DNA of 64,000 bases from Myotis daubentonii (lineage: Eukaryota > Chordata > Mammalia > Chiroptera > Vespertilionidae): positions 118,801,033-118,865,032 of the forward strand of contig NC_081841.1 of assembly GCF_963259705.1 (NCBI RefSeq), written 5' to 3'. Positions 11,093-24,095 of the stretch are shown here, one piece after another. Made by a program: the position numbers and the translations under genes. Numbering within the stretch: position 1 is the first letter of the stretch; each line of letters starts with the position of its first letter. The notes under the pieces are model-generated. The model was not told where the DNA came from. It was given only the letters and a program-made list of their open reading frames with translations, and did not search any database.

Positions 11093-13387
11093 TTTTATGT
11101 GGCATTTTCACAAAAATGTCATTTCAAACAGGAAGAATTCCTGTTTATAGAACTCAGAACTTTTGTTCAAGGCTTAAATGAGGAGAATACGGTTAATGTT
11201 TACAATTGAGGGTGAATTGGCATGGCGTTATTTGACTGAAACAGTTTATATCGTGAAGGTTCTAGTATACACTTCAAGGGAAAACGTCAAATTGTGGTAA
11301 AACTCTTAAAATACACAATTATATTCCCAGAAAATGAATATGAACGTGTAAGAAGCAGTTGAAACACAAGTAAATAGAATCTAACTACATTTAGTGCTGA
11401 GTTCAATTACTGACATTAGAGGTAGAAAGCTCTGAAATGACGAGATTCTGATAATATTAACAACTCCCGCTATTTTAAGTGGCGTTTCCACAAAAATGTC
11501 ATTTCAAACAGGAAGAATTCCTGTTTATAGAGCTCAGAAGTTGTGTATAAAGCTTTTAAATGAGGAGTGTACTGTTTATGTTTAACATTGAGACTTATTT
11601 GGCCAGGCGTTTTTTGACTGAAACAGTTTATACTGTGAAGGTTCTAGTATATACTTCTTAGGAAACTGTAAAAATGTGGTAAAACTCTTAAAATACACAA
11701 TTATCTTTCAAGGAAATGATTATGAACTTGTGAAAAACTGTGGAAACACGAGTAAATAGAATCTAAATAAGTTTAATGCCGAATTCAATTACCCAGATTA
11801 CAAGTATAAAGCTCTGAAGTTTTGAGAATTCTGATAATAATAACAACCCCGGGTATTTTATGTGGCGTTTTCACAAAAATGTCATTTCCAACAGGAAGAA
11901 TTCCTGTTTATAGAGCTCAGAAGTTCTGTATAAAGCTTTCAAATGAGGAGTGTACTGTTTATGTTTAACATTGAGACTTATTTGGCGTGCCGTTTTTTGA
12001 CAGAAACAGTTTACATCCTGAAGGTTCTAGTATACACTTCTAAGAAATATGTCAAATTGTGGTAAAACTCTTAGAATACACAATTATATTCCCAGAAAAT
12101 GAATATGAACGTGTAAGAAGCAGTTGAAACACAAGTAAATAGAATGTACCTACATTTAGTGCTGAGTTCAATTACTGACATTAGAGGTAGAAAGCTCTGA
12201 AATGACGAGAATTCTGATAATATTAACAACTCCCGCTATTTTAAGTGGCGTTTCCACAAAAATGTCATTTCAAACAGGAAGAATTCCTGTTTATAGAGCT
12301 CAGAAGTTGTGTATAAAGCTTTTAAATGAGGAGTCTACTATTTATGTTTAACATTGAGACTTAATTGGCCTGGCGTTTTTTGACTGAAACAGTTTATATC
12401 CTGAAGGTTCTAGAATATACTCCTAAGAAAAATGTCAAATAGTGGTAAAACTCTTAAAATACCCAATTATATTCCAGGGAAATGAATATGAACTTGTAAC
12501 AAACAGTTGAAACACGAGTAAATAGAGTCTAACTCCATTTAATGCCGAGTTCATTTACCTAGACTACAGGTAGAAAGCTCTGAAATGACGCGAATTCTGA
12601 TAATATTAACAACTCCGGCTATTTTAAGTGGCGTTTTCACAAAAATGTCATTTCCAACAGGAAGAATTCCTGTTTATAGAGCTCAGAAGTTCTGTATAAA
12701 GCTTTCAAATGAGGAGTGTACTGTTTATGTTTAACATTGAGACTTTTTTGGCGTGCCGTTTTTTGACAGAAACAGTTTACATCCTGAAGGTTCTAGTATA
12801 CACTTCTAAGAAATATGTCAAATTGTGGTAAAACTCTTAGAATACACAATTATATTCCCAGAAAATGAATATGAACGTGTAAGAAGCAGTTGAAACACAA
12901 GTAAATAGAATGTACCTACATTTAGTGCTGAGTTCAATTACTGACATTAGAGGTAGAAAGCTCTGAAATGACGAGAATTCTGATAATATTAACAACTCCC
13001 GCTATTTTAAGTGGCGTTTCCACAAAAATGTCATTTCAAACAGGAAGAATTCCTGTTTATAGAGCTCAGAAGTTCTGTATAAAGCTTTCAAATGAGGAAT
13101 GTACTGTTTATGTTTAACATTGAGACTTAATTGGCGTGCCGTTTTTTGACAGAAACAGTTTACATCCTGAAGGTTCTAGTATTCACTTCTAAGAAGTATG
13201 TCAAATTGTGGTAAAACTCTTAAAATACACAATTATATTGCCGTGAAATGAATATGAACGTGTAAGAAGCAGTAGAAACACAAGTAAATAGAATCTAACT
13301 ACATTTACTGCCGAGTTCAATTACCGAGATTACAGGAAGAAAGCTATGAAATGACGCGAATTCTGATAATATTAACGACACCGGACA
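11093..13387 (+). repeat. HOR unit 6, 6-mer A-B-C-D''-E-F
   Basis: Monomers start at 11093, 11473, 11856, 12239, 12622 and 13005. This unit introduces a linked marker set: B with gacttatttggcc, ctgtggaaac and gataataataac; C with tccaacagg; D with a B-like start (agttgtgtataaagctttt, gaggagtctac); E with aagaaatatg. F has a private cattacaggaaga-type change (acaggaagaaag). Confidence 0.94.
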
Positions 13388-15682
13388 TTTTATGTGGCAT
13401 TTTCACAAAAATGTCATTTCAAACAGGAAGAATTCCTGTTTATAGAACTCAGAACTTTTGTTCAAGGCTTAAATGAGGAGAATACGGTTAATGTTTACAA
13501 TTGAGGGTGAATTGGCATGGCGTTATTTGACTGAAACAGTTTATATCGTGAAGGTTCTAGTATACACTTCAAGGGAAAACGTCAAATTGTGGTAAAACTC
13601 TTAAAATACACAATTATATTCCCAGAAAATGAATATGAACGTGTAAGAAGCAGTTGAAACATAAGTAAATAGAATCTAACTACATTTAGTGCTGAGTTCA
13701 ATTACTGACATTAGAGGTAGAAAGCTCTGAAATGACGAGATTCTGATAATATTAACAACTCCCGCTATTTTAAGTGGCGTTTCCACAAAAATGTCATTTC
13801 AAACAGGAAGAATTCCTGTTTATAGAGCTCAGAAGTTGTGTATAAAGCTTTTAAATGAGGAGTGTACTGTTTATGTTTAACATTGAGACTTATTTGGCCA
13901 GGCGTTTTTTGACTGAAACAGTTTATACTGTGAAGGTTCTAGTATATACTTCTTAGGAAACTGTAAAAATGTGGTAAAACTCTTAAAATACACAATTATC
14001 TTTCAAGGAAATGATTATGAACTTGTGAAAAACTGTGGAAACACGAGTAAATAGAATCTAAATAAGTTTAATGCCGAATTCAATTACCCAGATTACAAGT
14101 ATAAAGCTCTGAAGTTTTGAGAATTCTGATAATAATAACAACCCCGGGTATTTTATGTGGCGTTTTCACAAAAATGTCATTTCCAACAGGAAGAATTCCT
14201 GTTTATAGAGCTCAGAAGTTCTGTATAAAGCTTTCAAATGAGGAGTGTACTGTTTATGTTTAACATTGAGACTTATTTGGCGTGCCGTTTTTTGACAGAA
14301 ACAGTTTACATCCTGAAGGTTCTAGTATACACTTCTAAGAAATATGTCAAATTGTGGTAAAACTCTTAGAATACACAATTATATTCCCAGAAAATGAATA
14401 TGAACGTGTAAGAAGCAGTTGAAACACAAGTAAATAGAATGTACCTACATTTAGTGCTGAGTTCAATTACTGACATTAGAGGTAGAAAGCTCTGAAATGA
14501 CGAGAATTCTGATAATATTAACAACTCCCGCTATTTTAAGTGGCGTTTCCACAAAAATGTCATTTCAAACAGGAAGAATTCCTGTTTATAGAGCTCAGAA
14601 GTTGTGTATAAAGCTTTTAAATGAGGAGTCTACTATTTATGTTTAACATTGAGACTTAATTGGCCTGGCGTTTTTTGACTGAAACAGTTTATATCCTGAA
14701 GGTTCTAGAATATACTCCTAAGAAAAATGTCAAATAGTGGTAAAACTCTTAAAATACCCAATTATATTCCAGGGAAATGAATATGAACTTGTAACAAACA
14801 GTTGAAACACGAGTAAATAGAGTCTAACTCCATTTAATGCCGAGTTCATTTACCTAGACTACAGGTAGAAAGCTCTGAAATGACGCGAATTCTGATAATA
14901 TTAACAACTCCGGCTATTTTAAGTGGCGTTTTCACAAAAATGTCATTTCCAACAGGAAGAATTCCTGTTTATAGAGCTCAGAAGTTCTGTATAGAGCTTT
15001 CAAATGAGGAGTGTACTGTTTATGTTTAACATTGAGACTTTTTTGGCGTGCCGTTTTTTGACAGAAACAGTTTACATCCTGAAGGTTCTAGTATACACTT
15101 CTAAGAAATATGTCAAATTGTGGTAAAACTCTTAGAATACACAATTATATTCCCAGAAAATGAATATGAACGTGTAAGAAGCAGTTGAAACACAAGTAAA
15201 TAGAATGTACCTACATTTAGTGCTGAGTTCAATTACTGACATTAGAGGTAGAAAGCTCTGAAATGACGAGAATTCTGATAATATTAACAACTCCCGCTAT
15301 TTTAAGTGGCGTTTCCACAAAAATGTCATTTCAAACAGGAAGAATTCCTGTTTATAGAGCTCAGAAGTTCTGTATAAAGCTTTCAAATGAGGAATGTACT
15401 GTTTATGTTTAACATTGAGACTTAATTGGCGTGCCGTTTTTTGACAGAAACAGTTTACATCCTGAAGTTTCTAGTATTCACTTCTAAGAAGTATGTCAAA
15501 TTGTGGTAAAACTCTTAAAATACACATTTATATTGCCGTGAAATGAATATGAATGTGTAAGAAGCAGTAGAAACACAAGTAAATAGAATCTAACTACATT
15601 TACTGCCGAGTTCAATTACCGAGATTACAGGTAGAAAGCTATGAAATGACGCGAATTCTGATAATATTAACGACACCGGACA
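13388..15682 (+). repeat. HOR unit 7, 6-mer A-B-C-D''-E-F
   Basis: Monomers start at 13388, 13768, 14151, 14534, 14917 and 15300. It has the unit-6 marker set plus tatagagctttc in E, and ctgaagtttctag, cacatttatattg and gaatgtgtaag in F. These E and F markers recur in units 11, 12 and partly 15, tying the two 10.7-kb blocks together. Confidence 0.94.
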
Positions 15683-17594
15683 TTTTATGTGGCATTTTCA
15701 CAAAAATGTCATTTCAAACAGGAAGAATTCCTGTTTATAGAACTCAGAACTTTTGTTCAAGGCTTAAATGAGGAGAATACGGTTAATGTTTACAATTGAG
15801 GGTGAATTGGCATGGCGTTATTTGACTGAAACAGTTTATATCGTGAAGGTTCTAGTATACACTTCAAGGGAAAACGTCAAATTGTGGTAAAACTCTTAAA
15901 ATACACAATTATATTCCCAGAAAATGAATATGAACGTGTAAGAAGCAGTTGAAACACAAGTAAATAGAATCTAACTACATTTAGTGCTGAGTTCAATTAC
16001 TGACATTAGAGGTAGAAAGCTCTGAAATGACGAGATTCTGATAATATTAACAACTCCCGCTATTTTAAGTGGCGTTTCCACAAAAATGTCATTTCAAACA
16101 GGAAGAATTCCTGTTTATAGAGCTCAGAAGTTGTGTATAAAGCTTTTAAATGAGGAGTGTACTGTTTATGTTTAACATTGAGACTTAATTGGCCAGGCGT
16201 TTTTTGACTGAAACAGTTTATACTGTGAAGGTTCTAGTATATACTTCTTAGGAAACTGTAAAAATGTGGTAAAACTCTTAAAATACACAATTATCTTTCA
16301 AGGAAATGATTATGAACTTGTGAAAAACTGTTGAAACACGAGTAAATAGAATCTAAATAAGTTTAATGCCGAATTCAATTACCCAGATTACAAGTATAAA
16401 GCTCTGAAGTTTTGAGAATTCTGATAATAATAACAACCCCGGGTATTTTATGTGGCGTTTTCACAAAAATGTCATTTCAAACAGGAAGAATTCCTGTTTA
16501 TAGAGCTCAGAAGTTCTGTATAAAGCTTTCAAATGAGGAGTGTACTGTTTATGTTTAACATTGAGACTTATTTGGCGTGCCGTTTTTTGACAGAAACAGT
16601 TTACATCCTGAAGGTTCTAGAAAATACTCCTAAGAAAAATGTCAAATAGTGGTAAAACTCTTAAAATACCCAATTATATTCCAGGGAAATGAATATGAAC
16701 TTGTAACAAACAGTTGAAACACGAGTAAATAGAGTCTAACTCCATTTAATGCCGAGTTCATTTACCTAGACTACAGGTAGAAAGCTCTGAAATGACGCGA
16801 ATTCTGATAATATTAACAACTCCGGCTATTTTAAGTGGCGTTTTCACAAAAATGTCATTTCCAACAGGAAGAATTCCTGTTTATAGAGCTCAGAAGTTCT
16901 GTATAAAGCTTTCAAATGAGGAGTGTACTGTTTATGTTTAACATTGAGACTTTTTTGGCGTGCCGTTTTTTGACAGAAACAGTTTACATCCTGAAGGTTC
17001 TAGTATACACTTCTAAGAGATATGTCAAATTGTGGTAAAACTCTTAGAATACACAATTATATTCCCAGAAAATGAATATGAACGTGTAAGAAGCAGTTGA
17101 AACACAAGTAAATAGAATGTACCTACATTTAGTGCTGAGTTCAATTACTGACATTAGAGGTAGAAAGCTCTGAAATGACGAGAATTCTGATAATATTAAC
17201 AACTCCCGCTATTTTAAGTGGCGTTTCCACAAAAATGTCATTTCAAACAGGAAGAATTCCTGTTTATAGAGCTCAGAAGTTCTGTATAAAGCTTTCAAAT
17301 GAGGAATGTACTGTTTATGTTTAACATTGAGACTTAATTGGCGTGCCGTTTTTTGACAGAAACAGTTTACATCCTGAAGGTTCTAGTATTCACTTCTAAG
17401 AAGTATGTCAAATTGTGGTAAAACTCTTAAAATACACAATTATATTGCCGTGAAATGAATATGAACGTGTAAGAAGCAGTAGAAACACAAGTAAATAGAA
17501 TCTAACTACATTTACTGCCGAGTTCAATTACCGAGATTACAGGTAGAAAGCTATGAAATGACGCGAATTCTGATAATATTAACGACACCGGACA
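15683..17594 (+). repeat. HOR unit 8, 5-mer A-B-(C/D)-E-F
   Basis: Monomers start at 15683, 16063, 16446, 16829 and 17212. The third monomer is a C-to-D hybrid, so this 5-mer arose differently from the ABDEF 5-mers, by a crossover inside paired C and D monomers that removed exactly one monomer length. B has gataataataac. Confidence 0.94.
16446..16828 (+). repeat. C/D hybrid monomer
   Basis: The first half is type C (gacttatttggcgtgcc, gacagaaacagtttac) and the second half type D (tactcctaagaaaaatg, aatagtggt, attccaggg). The switch lies in the shared stretch cctgaaggttctag, about 16607-16620, followed by a private aaaatactcc where D normally has aatatactcc. Length is unchanged at 383 bp, as expected for homologous unequal exchange. 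The same hybrid with the same private base is at 27154. Confidence 0.93.
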
Positions 17595-19506
17595 TTTTAT
17601 GTGGCATTTTCACAAAAATGTCATTTCAAACAGGAAGAATTCCTGTTTATAGAACTCAGAACTTTTGTTCAAGGCTTAAATGAGGAGAATACGGTTAATG
17701 TTTACAATTGAGGGTGAATTGGCATGGCGTTATTTGACTGAAACAGTTTATATCGTGAAGGTTCTAGTATACACTTCAAGGGAAAACGTCAAATTGTGGT
17801 AAAACTCTTAAAATACACAATTATATTCCCAGAAAATGAATATGAACGTGTAAGAAGCAGTTGAAACACAAGTAAATAGAATCTAACTACATTTAGTGCT
17901 GAGTTCAATTACTGACATTAGAGGTAGAAAGCTCTGAAATGACGAGATTCTGATAATATTAACAACTCCCGCTATTTTAAGTGGCGTTTCCACAAAAATG
18001 TCATTTCAAACTGGAAGAATTCCTGTTTATAGAGCTCAGAAGTTGTGTATAAAGCTTTTAAATGAGGAGTGTACTGTTTATGTTTAACATTGAGACTTAA
18101 TTGGCCAGGCGTTTTTTGACTGAAACAGTTTATACTGTGAAGGTTCTAGTATATACTTCTTAGGAAACTGTAAAAATGTGGTAAAACTCTTAAAATACAC
18201 AATTATCTATCAAGGAAATGATTATGAACTTGTGAAAAACTGTTGAAACACGAGTAAATAGAATCTAAATAAGTTTAATGCCGAATTCAATTACCCAGAT
18301 TACAAGTATAAAGCTCTGAAGTTTTGAGAATTCTGATAATATTAACAACCCCGGGTATTTTATGTGGCGTTTTCACAAAAATGTCATTTCCAACAGGAAG
18401 AATTCCTGTTTATAGAGCTCAGAAGTTCTGTATAAAGCTTTTAAATGAGGGGTCTACTATTTATGTTTAACATTGAGACTTAATTGGCCTGGCGTTTTTT
18501 GACTGAAACAGTTTATATCCTGAAGGTTCTAGAATATACTCCTAAGAAAAATGTCAAATAGTGGTAAAACTCTTAAAATACCCAATTATATTCCAGGGAA
18601 ATGAATATGAACTTGTAACAAACAGTTGAAACACGAGTAAATAGAGTCTAACTCCATTTAATGCCGAGTTCATTTACCTAGACTACAGGTAGAAAGCTCT
18701 GAAATGACGCGAATTCTGATAATATTAACAACTCCGGCTATTTTAAGTGGCGTTTTCACAAAAATGTCATTTCCAACAGGAAGAATTCCTGTTTATAGAG
18801 CTCAGAAGTTCTGTATAAAGCTTTCAAATGAGGAGTGTACTGTTTATGTTTAACATTGAGACTTTTTTGGCGTGCCGTTTTTTGACAGAAACAGTTTACA
18901 TCCTGAAGGTTCTAGTATACACTTCTAAGAGATATGTCAAATTGTGGTAAAACTCTTAGAATACACAATTATATTCCCAGAAAATGAATATGAACGTGTA
19001 AGAAGCAGTTGAAACACAAGTAAATAGAATGTACCTACATTTAGTGCTGAGTTCAATTACTGACATTAGAGGTAGAAAGCTCTGAAATGACGAGAATTCT
19101 GATAATATTAACAACTCCCGCTATTTTAAGTGGCGTTTCCACAAAAATGTCATTTCAAACAGGAAGAATTCCTGTTTATAGAGCTCAGAAGTTCTGTATA
19201 AAGCTTTCAAATGAGGAATGTACTGTTTATGTTTAACATTGAGACTTAATTGGCGTGCCGTTTTTTGACAGAAACAGTTTACATCCTGAAGGTTCTAGTA
19301 TTCACTTCTAAGAAGTATGTCAAATTGTGGTAAAACTCTTAAAATACACAATTATATTGCCGTGAAATGAATATGAACGTGTAAGAAGCAGTAGAAACAC
19401 AAGTAAATAGAATCTAACTACATTTACTGCCGAGTTCAATTACCGAGATTACAGGTAGAAAGCTATGAAATGACGCGAATTCTGATAATATTAACGACAC
19501 CGGACA
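17595..19506 (+). repeat. HOR unit 9, 5-mer A-B-D-E-F
   Basis: Monomers start at 17595, 17975, 18358, 18741 and 19124. It is an ABDEF unit like units 3 and 5 (B with aaactgg, D with gaggggtc), but D has tactcctaag and atacccaatt. B carries a private atctatcaagg. Confidence 0.94.
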
Positions 19507-21800
19507 TTTTATGTGGCATTTTCACAAAAATGTCATTTCAAACAGGAACAATTCCTGTTTATAGAACTCAGAACTTTTGTTCAAGGCTTAAATGAGGAGA
19601 ATACGGTTAATGTTTACAATTGAGGGTGAATTGGCATGGCGTTATTTGACTGAAACAGTTTATATCGTGAAGGTTCTAGTATACACTTCAAGGGAAAACG
19701 TCAAATTGTGGTAAAACTCTTAAAATACACAATTATATTCCCAGAAAATGAATATGAACGTGTAAGAAGCAGTTGAAACACAAGTAAATAGAATCTAACT
19801 ACATTTAGTGCTGAGTTCAATTACTGACATTAGAGGTAGAAAGCTCTGAAATGACGAGATTCTGATAATATTAACAACTCCCGCTATTTTAAGTGGCGTT
19901 TCCACAAAAATGTCATTTCAAACTGGAAGAATTCCTGTTTATAGAGCTCAGAAGTTGTGTATAAAGCTTTTAAATGAGGAGTGTACTGTTTATGTTTAAC
20001 ATTGAGACTTATTTGGCCAGGCGTTTTTTGACTGAAACAGTTTATACTGTGAAGGTTCTAGTATATACTTCTTAGGAAACTGTAAAAATGTGGTAAAACT
20101 CTTAAAATACACAATTATCTTTCAAGGAAATGATTATGAACTTGTGAAAAACTGTGGAAACACGAGTAAATAGAATCTAAATAAGTTTAATGCCGAATTC
20201 AATTACCCAGATTACAAGTATAAAGCTCTGAAGTTTTGAGAATTCTGATAATAATAACAACCCCGGGTATTTTATGTGGCGTTTTCACAAAAATGTCATT
20301 TCAAACAGGAAGAATTCCTGTTTATAGAGCTCAGAAGTTCTGTATAAAGCTTTCAAATGAGGAGTGTACTGTTTATGTTTAACATTGAGACTTATTTGGC
20401 GTGCCGTTTTTTGACAGAAACAGTTTACATCCTGAAGGTTCTAGTATACACTTCTAAGAAATATGTCAAATTGTGGTAAAACTCTTAGAATACACAATTA
20501 TATTCCCAGAAAATGAATATGAACGTGTAAGAAGCAGTTGAAACACAAGTAAATAGAATGTACCTACATTTAGTGCTGAGTTCAATTACTGACATTAGAG
20601 GTAGAAAGCTCTGAAATGACGAGAATTCTGATAATATTAACAACTCCCGCTATTTTAAGTGGCGTTTCCACAAAAATGTCATTTCAAACAGGAAGAATTC
20701 CTGTTTATAGAGCTCAGAAGTTGTGTATAAAGCTTTTAAATGAGGAGTCTACTATTTATGTTTAACATTGAGACTTAATTGGCCTGGCGTTTTTTGACTG
20801 AAACAGTTTATATCCTGAAGGTTCTAGAATATACTCCTAAGAAAAATGTCAAATAGTGGTAAAACTCTTAAAATACCCAATTATATTCCAGGGAAATGAA
20901 TATGAACTTGTAACAAACAGTTGAAACACGAGTAAATAGAGTCTAACTCCATTTAATGGCGAGTTCATTTACCTAGACTACAGGTAGAAAGCTCTGAAAT
21001 GACGCGAATTCTGATAATATTAACAACTCCGGCTATTTTAAGTGGCGTTTTCACAAAAATGTCATTTCCAACAGGAAGAATTCCTGTTTATAGAGCTCAG
21101 AAGTTCTGTATAAAGCTTTCAAATGAGGAGTGTACTGTTTATGTTTAACATTGAGAATTTTTGGCGTGCCGTTTTTTGACAGAAACAGTTTACATCCTGA
21201 AGGTTCTAGTATACACTTCTAAGAAATATGTCAAATTGTGGTAAAACTCTTAGAATACACAATTATATTCCCAGAAAATGAATATGAACGTGTAAGAAGC
21301 AGTTGAAACACAAGTAAATAGAATGTACCTACATTTAGTGCTGAGTTCAATTACTGACATTAGAGGTAGAAAGCTCTGAAATGACGAGAATTCTGATAAT
21401 ATTAACAACTCCCGCTATTTTAAGTGGCGTTTCCACAAAAATGTCATTTCAAACAGGAAGAATTCCTGTTTATAGAGCTCAGAAGTTCTGTATAAAGCTT
21501 TCAAATGAGGAATGTACTGTTTATGTTTAACATTGAGACTTAATTGGCGTGCCGTTTTTTGACAGAAACAGTTTACATCCTGAAGGTTCTAGTATTCACT
21601 TCTAAGAAGTATGTCAAATTGTGGTAAAACTCTTAAAATACACAATTATATTGCCGTGAAATGAATATGAACGTGTAAGAAGCAGTAGAAACACAAGTAA
21701 ATAGAATCTAACTACATTTACTGCCGAGTTCAATTACCGAGATTACAGGTAGAAAGCTATGAAATGACGCGAATTCTGATAATATTAACGACACCGGACA
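19507..21800 (+). repeat. HOR unit 10, 6-mer A-B-C-D''-E-F, 1 bp short
   Basis: Monomers start at 19507, 19887, 20270, 20653, 21036 and 21418. The A copy has the CAA spacer and B has both aaactgg and the gacttattt/ctgtggaaac set, so the unit mixes markers of the 5-mers and 6-mers. E is 382 bp because it reads ttgagaatttttggcg. D has aatggcgag in place of aatgccgag. Confidence 0.94.
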
Positions 21801-24095
21801 TTTTATGTGGCATTTTCACAAAAATGTCATTTCAAACAGGAAGAATTCCTGTTTATAGAACTCAGAACTTTTGTTCAAGGCTTAAATGAGGAGAATACGG
21901 TTAATGTTTACAATTGAGGGTGAATTGGCATGGCGTTATTTGACTGAAACAGTTTATATCGTGAAGGTTCTAGTATACACTTCAAGGGAAAACGTCAAAT
22001 TGTGATAAAACTCTTAAAATACACAATTATATTCCCAGAAAATGAATATGAACGTGTAAGAAGCAGTTGAAACACAAGTAAATAGAATCTAACTACATTT
22101 AGTGCTGAGTTCAATTACTGACATTAGAGGTAGAAAGCTCTGAAATGACGAGATTCTGATAATATTAACAACTCCCGCTATTTTAAGTGGCGTTTCCACA
22201 AAAATGTCATTTCAAACAGGAAGAATTCCTGTTTATAGAGCTCAGAAGTTGTGTATAAAGCTTTTAAAAGAGGAGTGTACTGTTTATGTTTAACATTGAG
22301 ACTTATTTGGCCAGGCGTTTTTTGACTGAAACAGTTTATACTGTGAAGGTTCTAGTATATACTTCTTAGGAAACTGTAAAAATGTGGTAAAACTCTTAAA
22401 ATACACAATTATCTTTCAAGGAAATGATTATGAACTTGTGAAAAACTGTGGAAACACGAGTAAATAGAATCTAAATAAGTTTAATGCCGAATTCAATTAC
22501 CCAGATTACAAGTATAAAGCTCTGAAGTTTTGAGAATTCTGATAATAATAACAACCCCGGGTATTTTATGTGGCGTTTTCACAAAAATGTCATTTCCAAC
22601 AGGAAGAATTCCTGTTTATAGAGCTCAGAAGTTCTGTATAAAGCTTTCAAATGAGGAGTGTACTGTTTATGTTTAACATTGAGACTTATTTGGCGTGCCG
22701 TTTTTTGACAGAAACAGTTTACATCCTGAAGGTTCTAGTATACACTTCTAAGAAATATGTCAAATTGTGGTAAAACTCTTAGAATACACAATTATATTCC
22801 CAGAAAATGAATATGAACGTGTAAGAAGCAGTTGAAACACAAGTAAATAGAATGTACCTACATTTAGTGCTGAGTTCAATTACTGACATTAGAGGTAGAA
22901 AGCTCTGAAATGACGAGAATTCTGATAATATTAACAACTCCCGCTATTTTAAGTGGCGTTTCCACAAAAATGTCATTTCAAACAGGAAGAATTCCTGTTT
23001 ATAGAGCTCAGAAGTTGTGTATAAAGCTTTTAAATGAGGAGTCTACTATTTATGTTTAACATTGAGACTTAATTGGCCTGGCGTTTTTTGACTGAAACAG
23101 TTTATATCCTGAAGGTTCTAGAATATACTCCTAAGAAAAATGTCAAATAGTGGTAAAACTCTTAAAATACCCAATTATATTCCAGGGAAATGAATATGAA
23201 CTTGTAACAAACAGTTGAAACACGAGTAAATAGAGTCTAACTCCATTTAATGCCGAGTTCATTTACCTAGACTACAGGTAGAAAGCTCTGAAATGACGCG
23301 AATTCTGATAATATTAACAACTCCGGCTATTTTAAGTGGCGTTTTCACAAAAATGTCATTTCCAACAGGAAGAATTCCTGTTTATAGAGCTCAGAAGTTC
23401 TGTATAGAGCTTTCAAATGAGGAGTGTACTGTTTATGTTTAACATTGAGACTTTTTTGGCGTGCCGTTTTTTGACAGAAACAGTTTACATCCTGAAGGTT
23501 CTAGTATACACTTCTAAGAAATATGTCAAATTGTGGTAAAACTCTTAGAATACACAATTATATTCCCAGAAAATGAATATGAACGTGTAAGAAGCAGTTG
23601 AAACACAAGTAAATAGAATGTACCTACATTTAGTGCTGAGTTCAATTACTGACATTAGAGGTAGAAAGCTCTGAAATGACGAGAATTCTGATAATATTAA
23701 CAACTCCCGCTATTTTAAGTGGCGTTTCCACAAAAATGTCATTTCAAACAGGAAGAATTCCTGTTTATAGAGCTCAGAAGTTCTGTATAAAGCTTTCAAA
23801 TGAGGAATGTACTGTTTATGTTTAACATTGAGACTTAATTGGCGTGCCGTTTTTTGACAGAAACAGTTTACATCCTGAAGTTTCTAGTATTCACTTCTAA
23901 GAAGTATGTCAAATTGTGGTAAAACTCTTAAAATACACATTTATATTGCCGTGAAATGAATATGAATGTGTTAGAAGCAGTAGAAACACAAGTAAATAGA
24001 ATCTAACTACATTTACTGCCGAGTTCAATTACCGAGATTACAGGTAGAAAGCTATGAAATGACGCGAATTCTGATAATATTAACGACACCGGACA
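21801..24095 (+). repeat. HOR unit 11, 6-mer A-B-C-D''-E-F
   Basis: Monomers start at 21801, 22181, 22564, 22947, 23330 and 23713. It starts the second 10.7-kb block. Private changes are gtgataaaactc in A, aaaagagg in B and gtgttagaag in F. E and F carry the tatagagc and gaagtttctag markers of unit 7 rather than the unit-6 state. Confidence 0.94.
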
